A stretch of 64,000 bases of DNA from Pseudaminobacter soli (ex Zhang et al. 2022) (lineage in GTDB: Bacteria; Pseudomonadota; Alphaproteobacteria; Rhizobiales; Rhizobiaceae). Below are positions 17,367 through 26,157 of the stretch, piece after piece (within the stretch, counting starts at the first letter, position 1; the number at the start of each line of letters is the position of its first letter). The position numbers and the translations under genes are program-made. The DNA is taken from positions 124,001 to 188,000 of the forward strand of contig NZ_JABVCF010000007.1 in NCBI RefSeq assembly GCF_014595955.1, written 5' to 3'. The notes under the pieces are model-generated. The model was not told the DNA's origin and searched no databases. It saw only the letters and a list, made by a program, of their open reading frames with translations.

Positions 17367-18756
17367 TCTCTGGCTTGACGAGGCGCTCGCCGCCGAGGCG
17401 GACACCCTTGAGGTTTTGCGCGGCGACGTGTCGTGCGACGTCTGCATCGTCGGCGGCGGGTTCACCGGACTCTGGGCGGCAATTGCGATCAAGACACTTG
17501 ATCCGTCCACAGATGTCGTCGTCGTCGAGGCCGACATCTGTGGCGGCGGTGCAAGCGGCCGCAATGGCGGCTTCGTCCTGACCTGGGCAGCCAAGTTCCT
17601 CACGCTTGAGAAACTGTTCGGCACGCAGGATGCGCGCCGCATCGTCGAACTCGGCGAGGCTTCAGTCGCGCAGATGGGCAGCTTCTGCGCAGAGCACGGC
17701 ATCGATGCGCACTATCGGCGCGATGGCTGGCTGTGGACTGCCAGCAACGATGCACAACTCGGATCTTGGCTGAGCACCACCGAGGCACTCGAAAGGGCGG
17801 GGCTGTCGTTGTTCGAGGAGCTTCCCCGCGATGAGGTACAACATCGCACCGGCTCCCTCCGGCAAATCGGCGGTGTTTTCGCGCCGAACTCGGCGACCGT
17901 CCAGCCCGCACGGCTGGTCAGGGGCCTGCGACGTGCCGCGATCGCCAAGGGAGTACGCGTCTTCGAACAGTCGCCCATGGTTCGGCTCGAGCGAGCCAGC
18001 ACGACGGAAGTCGTCACACGAAATGGCATGGTGCGTGCCGCGCGTGTGGGACTTGCGATGAATGCCTGGAGCGGGCTGCTCCGGGAACTGAACCGCCTCA
18101 TATTGGTGGTCGGAAGCGACATCGTCGCGACCGAACCCTGTCCGGAATTGCTGGAGCGGCTGAACCTGCGATCGGGTGTCGCGATTTCGGATTCACGGCT
18201 CTTCACCAACTATTATCGCAACACCCTGGATGGCCGGATGGTGTTCGGTAAGGGTGGCGGGTCTTTCGCGTTCGGCAATGATTGCGGAACCCTCTTCGGG
18301 GGCGCGTCGCGCTTCGAAAAGGAGGTCACGAGAACGCTGGAGTGGTTCTACCCCGAGTTCGGCTCGGTTCCGAAGACTAAGTCGTGGACCGGGCCAATCG
18401 ACCGGACGATGACCGGCCTTCCGATCTTCGGCCGACTGGAAGGTCCGGGACATGTGTTCTACGCATTCGGCTATTCCGGCAATGGCGTTGGTCCGTCGCA
18501 TCTCGGAGGGCGCATCCTTGCGTCGATAAGCCTTGGGCTCGACGACGAATATGCGCGCCTGCCCCTCGTCGACTATAGGGCCGAACGCTTTCCCGGCGAG
18601 CCGTTCCGTTACGTCGGCGCACGCGTCGTACGTTCGGCGCTCGCCCGCCGTGAGGCGGCAGAGGATCTCGGCAGGAAACCGGCGATGCTCGATGTTGCAC
18701 TGGCCAGCTTCATGCCGGGAGGCATGGTGCCGGTTAAGGCCAAGAGTTCTTCCTGA
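17350..18756 (+). CDS. DAO-family FAD-dependent oxidoreductase
   Basis: The 468-residue protein has an N-terminal dinucleotide-binding motif, CDVCIVGGGFTGLWAAI, after a short helical leader, then VVVVEADICGGGASGRNGG. The C-terminal half has SWTGPIDRTMTGLPIFGRL and YAFGYSGNGVGPSHLGG, typical of DadA/PuuB/GlpO-like amine or amino-acid oxidoreductases. Such enzymes oxidise secondary or primary amines to imines. I chose the ATG at 17350 (a second ATG follows three codons later); the frame is open further upstream but lies within hyuB. The 17-base overlap with hyuB indicates coupled translation. Confidence 0.87.
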   Translation: MLSMRSLWLDEALAAEADTLEVLRGDVSCDVCIVGGGFTGLWAAIAIKTLDPSTDVVVVEADICGGGASGRNGGFVLTWAAKFLTLEKLFGTQDARRIVELGEASVAQMGSFCAEHGIDAHYRRDGWLWTASNDAQLGSWLSTTEALERAGLSLFEELPRDEVQHRTGSLRQIGGVFAPNSATVQPARLVRGLRRAAIAKGVRVFEQSPMVRLERASTTEVVTRNGMVRAARVGLAMNAWSGLLRELNRLILVVGSDIVATEPCPELLERLNLRSGVAISDSRLFTNYYRNTLDGRMVFGKGGGSFAFGNDCGTLFGGASRFEKEVTRTLEWFYPEFGSVPKTKSWTGPIDRTMTGLPIFGRLEGPGHVFYAFGYSGNGVGPSHLGGRILASISLGLDDEYARLPLVDYRAERFPGEPFRYVGARVVRSALARREAAEDLGRKPAMLDVALASFMPGGMVPVKAKSSS

Positions 18757-18778
18757 CCCGATTCCACGCGTTCGAACC

Positions 18779-18898
18779 ATGTTCGTCGAACGCGGCTGGC
18801 TGCGTCAGGTCACTCTCGGTGTATACGCAACGGGGATCACGTCGGCCATGGAGTCCGCGGGCGGCACCGCAAGATTGATTAGGGAACTGACTGAATGA
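18779..18898 (+). CDS. possible 39-residue ORF coupled to matB
   Basis: A short frame starts at ATG 18779 and its stop overlaps the ATG of the malonyl-CoA synthetase gene (ATGA at 18895-18898). The predicted product starts MFVERGWLRQVTLGVYATG and resembles nothing I recognise. The open frame runs back to 18533, so the small gene may be an accident. It could instead be a leader that couples translation, or the remains of a larger gene. Confidence 0.25.
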   Translation: MFVERGWLRQVTLGVYATGITSAMESAGGTARLIRELTE

Positions 18899-20430
18899 GC
18901 AATCACATGTTCAGCGCCATCCGCGCTGCAATCACATCCGACAGTGCGGTTCTCATTGAAACGGCGGACGGGAGCGTCTGGACCTATGGCGATATGCTCG
19001 CGCTTTCTGGCCGACTCGCCAGCACGCTGGTCGCCCCCGGCGCAAAGCCGGGCGACCGGGTCGCCGTTCAGGTCGAGAAGAGCCCGCAGGCTTTCATGCT
19101 CTATCTCGCGTGCCTCCGTGCCGGCCTAGTCTATCTGCCGCTCAACACCGCCTATACCCTGACTGAACTGGACTATTTTGTTGGTGATGCGGAACCGCGC
19201 GTCGTCATCGGTTCTCCGCGAGCGGCGGAGGGTATTCGGAAACTCGCCGAAAGCCACGGCGCGCTCTTTGAAACGCTGGACGAGCATGGCGGCGGTACCC
19301 TGACAGAAAAAGCGGCGAAGGCCGATAAGGAATTCGCCGACGTGGCGCGCGGCCCGGATGATCTCGCGGCCATTCTCTACACCTCCGGCACGACTGGCCG
19401 CTCCAAGGGCGCGATGCTGTCGCACGACAACCTTCTCTCCAACGCGCTGACGCTGAGGGAGTATTGGCGCTTCACTTCGAGCGACCGGCTGATCCATGCG
19501 TTGCCGATCTATCACACGCATGGGCTCTTCGTTGCCGGCAATGTCATCCTGACGAGCGGCGCGTCGATGTTCTTCCTGCCCAAATTCGATGCCGGGCAGA
19601 TTCTCTCCCTGATGAGTCGAGCGACCTCCATGATGGGCGTGCCCACATTCTATGTCCGGCTGCTTCAGCATCCGGGCCTCGACCGGGAAATTGCCGCCGG
19701 CATGCGGCTCTTCGTGTCAGGCTCGGCGCCGCTTCTGGCCGACACCCATCGTGACTTTCGCGAGCGCACCGGCCACGCCATCCTCGAACGCTACGGCATG
19801 ACCGAAACAAACATGAACACCTCCAATCCTTATAGCGGCGAGCGCACCGCCGGCACGGTGGGCCTCCCGTTGCCCGGCGTGGAATTGCGCGTGGTCGATC
19901 CCGAAGGCGGCAGCACGATGCCGACCGGACAGACCGGCATGATTGAGGTGAGGGGGCCGAACGTCTTCAAAGGTTATTGGCGCATGCCCGAGAAAACCCG
20001 GGCCGAGTTCCGCGAGGATGGCTTTTTTATCACCGGCGATCTCGGCACGATCGATGCCCGCGGCTACGTCACCATCGTCGGCCGCGGAAAGGATCTCGTG
20101 ATTTCCGGCGGCTTCAATATCTATCCGAAGGAGGTGGAGACGGAGATCGATCAACTGCCGGGCGTGGTCGAAAGCGCGGTGATCGGTCTTCCGCATCCCG
20201 ATTTCGGAGAGGGGGTTACGGCGATCGTCGTGAGGCAGAAGGGGGCCGACTTGGATGAAAGAACCGTGGTCGCCTCGCTTTCCGACACGCTGGCGCGCTA
20301 CAAGCAGCCCAAGCGCGTGATCTTCGTGGACGAACTGCCGCGAAACACCATGGGCAAGGTGCAGAAGAACGTTTTGCGCGAAACCTACAACAAACTCTAC
20401 CATTCCGAGGCCGCTACGTCGGCGGACTAA
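18895..20430 (+). CDS. matB: malonyl-CoA synthetase (malonate-CoA ligase)
   Basis: The 511-residue ANL-superfamily enzyme has the AMP-binding P-loop LYTSGTTGRSKGAML at about residue 160, and the A5 motif ERYGMTETNMNTSNPY at about 295-310. It also has the hinge region GRGKDLVISGGFNIYPKE at about 395-412 and the adenylating lysine in NTMGKVQKN near residue 485. MTETNMNTSNPY together with MGVPTFYVRLL matches rhizobial MatB, which makes malonyl-CoA (and often methylmalonyl-CoA) from the free acid, ATP and CoA. In rhizobia matB usually follows matA, the decarboxylase; no matA is seen here. Its place at the end of this operon suggests that the pathway releases malonate or a substituted malonate. 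Confidence 0.88.
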   Translation: MSNHMFSAIRAAITSDSAVLIETADGSVWTYGDMLALSGRLASTLVAPGAKPGDRVAVQVEKSPQAFMLYLACLRAGLVYLPLNTAYTLTELDYFVGDAEPRVVIGSPRAAEGIRKLAESHGALFETLDEHGGGTLTEKAAKADKEFADVARGPDDLAAILYTSGTTGRSKGAMLSHDNLLSNALTLREYWRFTSSDRLIHALPIYHTHGLFVAGNVILTSGASMFFLPKFDAGQILSLMSRATSMMGVPTFYVRLLQHPGLDREIAAGMRLFVSGSAPLLADTHRDFRERTGHAILERYGMTETNMNTSNPYSGERTAGTVGLPLPGVELRVVDPEGGSTMPTGQTGMIEVRGPNVFKGYWRMPEKTRAEFREDGFFITGDLGTIDARGYVTIVGRGKDLVISGGFNIYPKEVETEIDQLPGVVESAVIGLPHPDFGEGVTAIVVRQKGADLDERTVVASLSDTLARYKQPKRVIFVDELPRNTMGKVQKNVLRETYNKLYHSEAATSAD

Positions 20431-20600
20431 GGCGATCGGATTTCCATAGGGTTGACGTTGTCCCAAGCTTCTAACCAATTCTGCGTTCGCTTTGGGCGTT
20501 GATTTTTCCCTGAGGGCGAGTGGAGTGACGGGGTGGGCGGAGGCAGCCCAAGGGGCCAGCCATTGTGTGGTCGAATTCGACCCGCAGCACGTGACTGCAA

Positions 20601-22568
20601 TCATCCCGTTACCGAAAGGTAGTGCCGGAAGCGGTCGTAATGATTGATCACGTCCGCAATGACCTGGTCGACATCGTATCCATAGATGTCGTAGCCCTTC
20701 CCGCCCCGGGCTAAAAACACTTCCGCGCGGAAGTAGTTGTTGCGCTCGCCTGCCGGGCGCGCCGAGTCCACCAGCGCGAAAGCGGGAATGGGTTGGCTCA
20801 CCGGACGAACCTCATAGACAAAGTTGTCGGCAGCTTCGCCGTGGTCCACCGTCAGCCGCAAACCGTCCTCGGGTCTGTCGATCGTTGCCGCGATGTTCCG
20901 CTTTTTCAGTTCCGACACCACGGCATCGAACGCCTTGGCGACCGTGGTGTCGAGATAGTCGGCGACTTGCCGGCGACTCGCGTGGCCGAGAATGGTGCCC
21001 AGCCGCCGCCGCCAGACATAAACGCCTTCGTGGGAAACAAGTGGGGCGGCCGGCAGGGCCGCGCTGGCTGCGAGCGCGACCTCATCGTAAAGCGCCTTCC
21101 AGATGCCGTAGCACATCAGCACCATGACAATGGAAAGCGGGAGGGCGGCGATGACCGCCGCCATCTGCACCGCGCCGAGCCCGCCCGCCAGCAGCAAGCA
21201 GGCTGCCACCCCCCCACAGACGAGCGCCCAGAAGACACGCAGCCACAGCACCGGCTCCTCATCCCCGTCCGACGTGATCATCGCGATCACCAGGGCGCCG
21301 GCATCGGAAGCGGTCACGAAATAGACGGCGACCAGCAGGCCGGTCATCCATGCCAGCAAGTTCGACCAGGGGAGATATTCGAATACAGTGAAGAGTGCGA
21401 TCGGCATGTTCTCGGCCACCGTCCGCGAAATATTGCCGTCCGCTACGTGGAGGTCGAGCCAGATCGCCACGTCGCCGAAGATGGTGAACCAGATGAAGCT
21501 GAACCCGGCAGGAGCAAACAGCACCCCGAACAGGAACTGCCGGATGGTTCGCCCGCGCGATATGCGCGCGATGAACATGCCCACGAATGGCGACCAGGAA
21601 ATCCACCAGCCCCAGTAGAACAGCGTCCAGGTGCCCACCCAGTCGGTCGGTTCGTAGGCGTAGATGTGGAAGGTACGCGAAACGAAGCCGTTGAGATAAA
21701 GGCCGATATTCTCGACGAAGGCCTGTAGCAGGAAGCGCGTCGGGCCAAGAAACAGGATAAGGCCCATCAGCACGAAGGAGACGATGATGATCATCTCGCT
21801 GAGGCGCCGGATGCCATTGTCCAGTCCTGTTGCGACGGTGACCGTTGCCAGCGCGGTGACGATGGCAATCAGCACGACTTGCGTCGCAAGGTTCTGTTCG
21901 AGGCCGAAGAGATAGGAACCGGTGGCGTTGAGCTGCGCGACGCCGAGGCCGAGCGAGGTGGCCAAGCCTGCCAGAGTTCCGACCACGGCGAAGATGTCGA
22001 TCACATCGCCGATCGGTCCCTTCACCCGGCTTCCCAGGAGCGGCGTGAACGCCGAACGGATCACCAGCGGCTCGCGCTTGCGATAGCCAAAATAGGCGAG
22101 CGCTAGGCCTACGACGGCATAGATCGCCCAGGCATGTACGCCCCAATGGAAGAAGGTGATCTCCATCGCATCGCGGGCAGCCTGCGCTGAACGGGCAGGA
22201 GCGTCTGGCGGCGTGGAAAAGTGAGTGATCGGTTCGGCGACGCCGTAGAAGACGATGCCGATACCCATCCCGCCGCTGAACAGCATGGCCACCCAGGTCC
22301 CGAAAGTGTAGTCCGGGACAGATTCATCGGGACCCAGCTTGATGTTGCCAAATCCGCTCAGGGCCAGCCACAGGAGAAAGATGACGAAGCCGCCGACAGC
22401 CAGCATGTAAAACCATCCGGCCTCGGCGACGATCCAGTCGTTGGCTCCTTGAAACAGGCTAGCTGCAGCCTTCGGGGCGATAATTGCAAACAGGATCAGG
22501 CCCAGCGAGATTGCTGCGGACCCGTAGAAGGAGATTGGTGAAATTCCGGCGAGTCCTGGCAATCGCAT
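20601..22568 (-). CDS. BCCT-family transporter (BetT-like, choline/betaine)
   Basis: The 655-residue protein has twelve predicted membrane segments. The glycine-rich unwound helix of the family is present (GGMGIGIVFYGVAEPITHF at about 95-110), as is the signature tryptophan-rich segment FYWGWWISWSPFVGMFIARI. A cytoplasmic C-terminal domain of about 150 residues follows (from LGTILGHASRRQVADYL), as in BetT choline carriers, where it senses osmotic state. Substrates of the family are quaternary ammonium compounds such as choline, betaine and carnitine. It converges with matB across 170 bases in which I see no clear terminator. Confidence 0.9.
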   Translation of the reverse strand: MRLPGLAGISPISFYGSAAISLGLILFAIIAPKAAASLFQGANDWIVAEAGWFYMLAVGGFVIFLLWLALSGFGNIKLGPDESVPDYTFGTWVAMLFSGGMGIGIVFYGVAEPITHFSTPPDAPARSAQAARDAMEITFFHWGVHAWAIYAVVGLALAYFGYRKREPLVIRSAFTPLLGSRVKGPIGDVIDIFAVVGTLAGLATSLGLGVAQLNATGSYLFGLEQNLATQVVLIAIVTALATVTVATGLDNGIRRLSEMIIIVSFVLMGLILFLGPTRFLLQAFVENIGLYLNGFVSRTFHIYAYEPTDWVGTWTLFYWGWWISWSPFVGMFIARISRGRTIRQFLFGVLFAPAGFSFIWFTIFGDVAIWLDLHVADGNISRTVAENMPIALFTVFEYLPWSNLLAWMTGLLVAVYFVTASDAGALVIAMITSDGDEEPVLWLRVFWALVCGGVAACLLLAGGLGAVQMAAVIAALPLSIVMVLMCYGIWKALYDEVALAASAALPAAPLVSHEGVYVWRRRLGTILGHASRRQVADYLDTTVAKAFDAVVSELKKRNIAATIDRPEDGLRLTVDHGEAADNFVYEVRPVSQPIPAFALVDSARPAGERNNYFRAEVFLARGGKGYDIYGYDVDQVIADVINHYDRFRHYLSVTG

Positions 22569-22647
22569 TTGGTGTTGTCTCCGCCGTTCTCTCGGCCTCC
22601 TTGCGCGCCTGAGCGGGCAACTCGATCAGCTCATTTTCCTGCGAAGG

Positions 22648-23985
22648 TCAGCGGGTTTCCGGAGGCTCGCTTTGCCCTGTAGCGGACACCGACGCCGGCT
22701 GGCTGGCCGATATCCGCCACACCGTGTTTGCCAGATCGTCGGCAACGATCAGCGCGCCGCGCGGGTCCAGCGTCACGCCGACCGGCCGTCCGCGCGCCTT
22801 GCCATCTTCAGTTAGGAAACCGGTGGCGAAATCGATCGGATCGCCAGCGGGCCTGCCGTCACGGAACGGTACGAACACCACCTTGTAGCCGACAGCCGGG
22901 TTGCGGTTCCAACTGCCATGTTCGCCGACGAATACGCCGTCCGCAAAATCCGCGCCCATGACAGGGGCCGAGAACGCCAGGCCAAGGGCCGCGACATGCG
23001 AGCCGAGGCTGTAGTCGGGGCGGATCGCGGAGGCCACCTTTTCGGGATTCTGCGGTTGCGCGCGGGGATCGACGTTCTGGCCCCAATAGCTGTAAGGCCA
23101 ACCGTAGAAGGCGCCCTCCCGCACTGAAGTCAGGTAGTCCGGAACCAGGTTGGGACCGATCTCGTCGCGCTCATTCACAACGGCCCAGAGTTGGCCGGTT
23201 CCCGGCTGAATGGCGAGCGCAGTGGGATTGCGAAGACCAGTCGCATAAGGCTTGTGCGCTCCCGACTGGGCATCGATCTGCCACACCATCGCCCGGTCAT
23301 TCTCCGCGTCCATCCCGCGTTCGGTGATATTGCTGTTGGATCCAATGCCTACGTAGAGGAAGCGGCCGTCGGCGCTGGCCGTCATTGCCTTGGTCCAATG
23401 ATGATTGATCGCCGAGGGCAAGTCGGTGACCTTCACCGGCGGTCCGCTCGCCTGGGTCTCACCGTCGCGGTAATCGAAGCGGACAACTGCATCCTGGTTG
23501 GCCACGTAGATGGCCCCGTTCACGAATGCGAGGCCATAGGGCGCATTGAGATTGTCCGCGAAGATGCTCCGCGTCTCGTAGGTTCCATCGCCGTCAGTGT
23601 CACGCAGCAGCGTCAAGCGGTTGCCGCCTTTCGCATTGGTCTTGCCCATCGACTTGATGCGGTTCGCGATGAGATCCTTGGGACGCAATGCCGGCGCGCT
23701 GCCGCCGGAGCCCTCCGCCACCAGTATGTCTCCATTCGGAAGGACCAGCGTCTGACGGGGTATCGCGAGACCGGTGGCGATGGGCTGGATCTTGAACCCC
23801 TGCGGCACCGTTGGGAGCTCTTCGCCCCGATCAGCCGGAAGCGCGATCGTCATATCGGGCAGGAGGCCTCGCCGTGGTGCGGGCAGGTTCGGGTCGGCAC
23901 CAAATTGCAGCGGAGAAGCGGCCTCGTCGCTGCAGCCGGAGAGGATAGCAGCGCAGGCGACAAGCAGAAGGAAGGGGCGGATCAT
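22648..23985 (-). CDS. PQQ-type sugar dehydrogenase, L-sorbosone dehydrogenase-like lipoprotein
   Basis: The 445-residue product has a lipoprotein signal with lipobox LSGC (Cys18), then a six-bladed beta-propeller of the GSDH/sorbosone dehydrogenase type: LVLPNGDILVAEG, YGLAFVNGAIYVANQ, VNERDEIGPNLVPDYL and GEHGSWNR. These proteins are periplasmic and oxidise sugars or sugar derivatives, often with PQQ; whether PQQ is bound here cannot be read. I chose the ATG at 23983-23985, preceded by GGAGG; the frame runs upstream into the next gene without family signal. The gene starts two bases after DUF2231 ends, and the two are probably cotranscribed. Confidence 0.87.
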   Translation of the reverse strand: MIRPFLLLVACAAILSGCSDEAASPLQFGADPNLPAPRRGLLPDMTIALPADRGEELPTVPQGFKIQPIATGLAIPRQTLVLPNGDILVAEGSGGSAPALRPKDLIANRIKSMGKTNAKGGNRLTLLRDTDGDGTYETRSIFADNLNAPYGLAFVNGAIYVANQDAVVRFDYRDGETQASGPPVKVTDLPSAINHHWTKAMTASADGRFLYVGIGSNSNITERGMDAENDRAMVWQIDAQSGAHKPYATGLRNPTALAIQPGTGQLWAVVNERDEIGPNLVPDYLTSVREGAFYGWPYSYWGQNVDPRAQPQNPEKVASAIRPDYSLGSHVAALGLAFSAPVMGADFADGVFVGEHGSWNRNPAVGYKVVFVPFRDGRPAGDPIDFATGFLTEDGKARGRPVGVTLDPRGALIVADDLANTVWRISASQPASVSATGQSEPPETR

Positions 23986-23987
23986 GG

Positions 23988-24404
23988 TCACCTCCATGAG
24001 CGGAAGCCCGAATAACCGATCCATGCCGCAACGAGCGCAAGGAGCGTCGTGACCAAGGACAGATATAGGCTTTCCGGCATAATCGCCCAGGCATCCTTCG
24101 CGTGCACGAGGGCGTTGACGAAGCCGAGCACCCACACGGCCAGCAACACGATGAAATATAAGAAGGTCCGCCCCGTCCGGAACCGTAGCAGGTCGATCAG
24201 CGCCCAAAGCATGGCAAAGCCGCCGCCCAGCAGTCCTCCGGCGATCAGCCATGAGGAGAAATTCGCCCACTGAACCTGGAAGGTGTTCCAGTAGGTGATG
24301 TCGCTGACCAGAGCGCCGAGGAACAGCGGAAACGGAAAAGCGAGAAGGATCGCGTGAAGCGGGTGGAGTGATCTCACGGGCGCTGGATCGGATACGGCGA
24401 CCAT
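23988..24404 (-). CDS. DUF2231 membrane protein
   Basis: The 138-residue protein has four hydrophobic segments and the opening of DUF2231 proteins, SLHPLHAILLAFPFPLFLGA, followed by SDITYW. The family is uncharacterised, and its members often sit beside sorbosone dehydrogenase-like genes, as here. It may anchor the partner or carry electrons to or from it. AAGGAG lies seven bases before the ATG at 24402-24404. A short perfect inverted repeat (CCGGCAG/CTGCCGG) lies just upstream at 24422-24437. Confidence 0.8.
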   Translation of the reverse strand: MVAVSDPAPVRSLHPLHAILLAFPFPLFLGALVSDITYWNTFQVQWANFSSWLIAGGLLGGGFAMLWALIDLLRFRTGRTFLYFIVLLAVWVLGFVNALVHAKDAWAIMPESLYLSLVTTLLALVAAWIGYSGFRSWR

Positions 24405-24538
24405 GTCGGGCTCCTTCTCAAGCCGGCAGCTCTGCCGGCACCACATGTAACTAACGTGGTGTTCGGAAGAATCCAGAGCACGGGTTTTTAGTGGGTTCCC
24501 GTGACCGGCAGGCCAAACCCTCGCGGCACGCTTTCAAC
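24405..24538. other. leader of the DUF2231 gene, no gene seen
   Basis: The stretch contains the inverted repeat at 24422-24437 and otherwise nothing that I can assign. It ends at the transposase remnant. Confidence 0.4.
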
Positions 24539-24690
24539 TCAGCCCTTGGTCGGGATGTGGGCTTCTAGGTTCGTTGTCACAGGCATCCACATCTTAGCCG
24601 AGTCGAAACTGACGAAGGCGAGCCAGGATCTTGCAGTCTTGTCGTAGCGGGTTGCCTGGATTGGGGTCCATTTATGTCGATGCCAGCTTG
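24539..24690 (-). pseudogene. IS5-family transposase remnant (C-terminal end only)
   Basis: Read on the minus strand, the frame ending at the stop complementary to 24539-24541 translates to KWTPIQ, then TRYDKTARSWLAFVSFDSAK and MWMP. RYDKTAR followed by a short hydrophobic end is the usual C terminus of IS5-family DDE transposases. The upstream catalytic part is missing and the sequence before about 24690 no longer resembles a transposase. It is an old scar left of the second Liv operon; no terminal inverted repeats are visible. Confidence 0.65.
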
Positions 24691-24953
24691 CTGGATGATG
24701 CTGTGTGAAAGCGGCGACGATATCGGATCATGACAATTGGGCCGTGCCACAGCAGGATTGAGATGATCGCTGCAGAACAATTCACTTCCTCAAAGAGGAG
24801 TGCATTGCGTGACTGTGATTTTGCCTTTCGCCGCCGAAGAAGCACTTGCATCCTGATCAAAAGCGATTAGCGTTTCGTTTTGGCTGAACGCCGCCGCCCG
24901 AAGGCATGAGAGGAACGTGCCGCCGAGCGTATCGAGGGGAATGGGAGCCCACA
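24691..24953. other. leader of the second Liv operon
   Basis: No gene is supportable here and no clear promoter stands out. A less GC-rich tract lies at 24770-24870. The last bases carry a GGGAG-type ribosome binding site before the ATG at 24954. Confidence 0.4.
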
Positions 24954-26129
24954 ATGAAAACCACGGGAATGATGAAGGCGGCGGCCTTTTCGGCTGCAGC
25001 CATGGTTTTTGCCTTGCCTTCAGCAGCGGCTGACAAGCCTGTCTTCGGCCTGGTGATGTCCTTCAGCGGCTGGTTCCAGCCGATCGACGCCGATACGATT
25101 GCCGGAGCAAAGCTTGCAGTCGAAAACATCAATGCGGCGGGAGGGGTGCTGGGCCAGCCGATCGAGATCGTCGAATTCGACAATAAATCGGAACCCCCGC
25201 TGGGGGCCGACGGGGCGATCGACGTCATCGACAAGGGTGCCAAGGCGATCCTTTTCCCGTCCGACTTCGATTTCGGCGCTCCGGGCGCGTTCATTGCCCA
25301 GCAGAAGAATGTCGTTGCCTTCTCGGCGGCATCGGATCCGAAGTTCGGTGCAAAAGGCATTGGGCCGCTTGCCTATTCGGTGTCGAACGCCGGACAGGCG
25401 CAAGGCGCGCTGATGGCCGAGTGGGCCTACAAGGAGAAGGGCTGGCGCAAGGCCTATGTCCTACTCGACAACACGATCTCCTACACGAAGTCGCTGTGCG
25501 GCAGCTTCGCCGAGCGCTGGAAGGAAATTGCCGGGGCGGGTGCCCTCCTCGGAGAGGACACTTTCCTCAATGGCGATCCTTCGATCGCATCGCAGGTCAC
25601 TCGCAGTACGAGCTTGGCGGAGAAGCCGGACCTGGTCTTCCTCTGTTCCTATGCTCCAGGCGGTCCGAGCGCCATCCGGCAGATGCGCGCCGCCGGGATT
25701 GATGCCGCCGTGCTGACCGGCGAGTCCATGGACGGCGACTACTGGATCGGCAGCGTGCCGGGCCTCAGCAATTTCTATGTCGTCAACTACGGGTCGAAAT
25801 ACGGCGACGATCCGAGCGCGGAGGTGAATGCCTTCTTCGAGCGGTTCGAGAAGAAGTTCGGCAAGAAGGCGGACGTGTCCTACGGCCTGCGTGGATACTC
25901 GGCAGTCCAGGCGTGGGCGATCGCGGCGAACAAGGCTGGATCGCTTGACGGCGACAAGGTCGCCGCGATCCTGGACACCTTCGACAAGGAACCGCTGGTG
26001 GTCGGCCCGACCACATGGACGGCCGAACGACATATCGAGGCTACCCGCCCGATGGCGATCATCGGCGTCAAGGACGGGAAGTTCGCTGCGGAGGGCAGGT
26101 TCTCGGTGGAAAAATACCCGGAGTTCTGA
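24954..26129 (+). CDS. ABC transporter substrate-binding protein, Liv type
   Basis: The 391-residue protein has a Sec signal peptide of about 26 residues ending LPSAAA. It then has a type I periplasmic-binding fold: VFGLVMSFSGWFQPIDADT, VENINAAGGVLGQPIEIVE and DLVFLCSYAPGG. The binding-site residues differ clearly from those of the first operon, so the ligand is probably different. It heads an operon that encodes all five Liv components. The start ATG at 24954 gives a normal signal peptide; an upstream in-frame start at 24906 would add 16 unusual residues. Confidence 0.9.
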   Translation: MKTTGMMKAAAFSAAAMVFALPSAAADKPVFGLVMSFSGWFQPIDADTIAGAKLAVENINAAGGVLGQPIEIVEFDNKSEPPLGADGAIDVIDKGAKAILFPSDFDFGAPGAFIAQQKNVVAFSAASDPKFGAKGIGPLAYSVSNAGQAQGALMAEWAYKEKGWRKAYVLLDNTISYTKSLCGSFAERWKEIAGAGALLGEDTFLNGDPSIASQVTRSTSLAEKPDLVFLCSYAPGGPSAIRQMRAAGIDAAVLTGESMDGDYWIGSVPGLSNFYVVNYGSKYGDDPSAEVNAFFERFEKKFGKKADVSYGLRGYSAVQAWAIAANKAGSLDGDKVAAILDTFDKEPLVVGPTTWTAERHIEATRPMAIIGVKDGKFAAEGRFSVEKYPEF

Positions 26130-26157
26130 GGCACCGTTCGTCAGGGAGGGACAGGCT

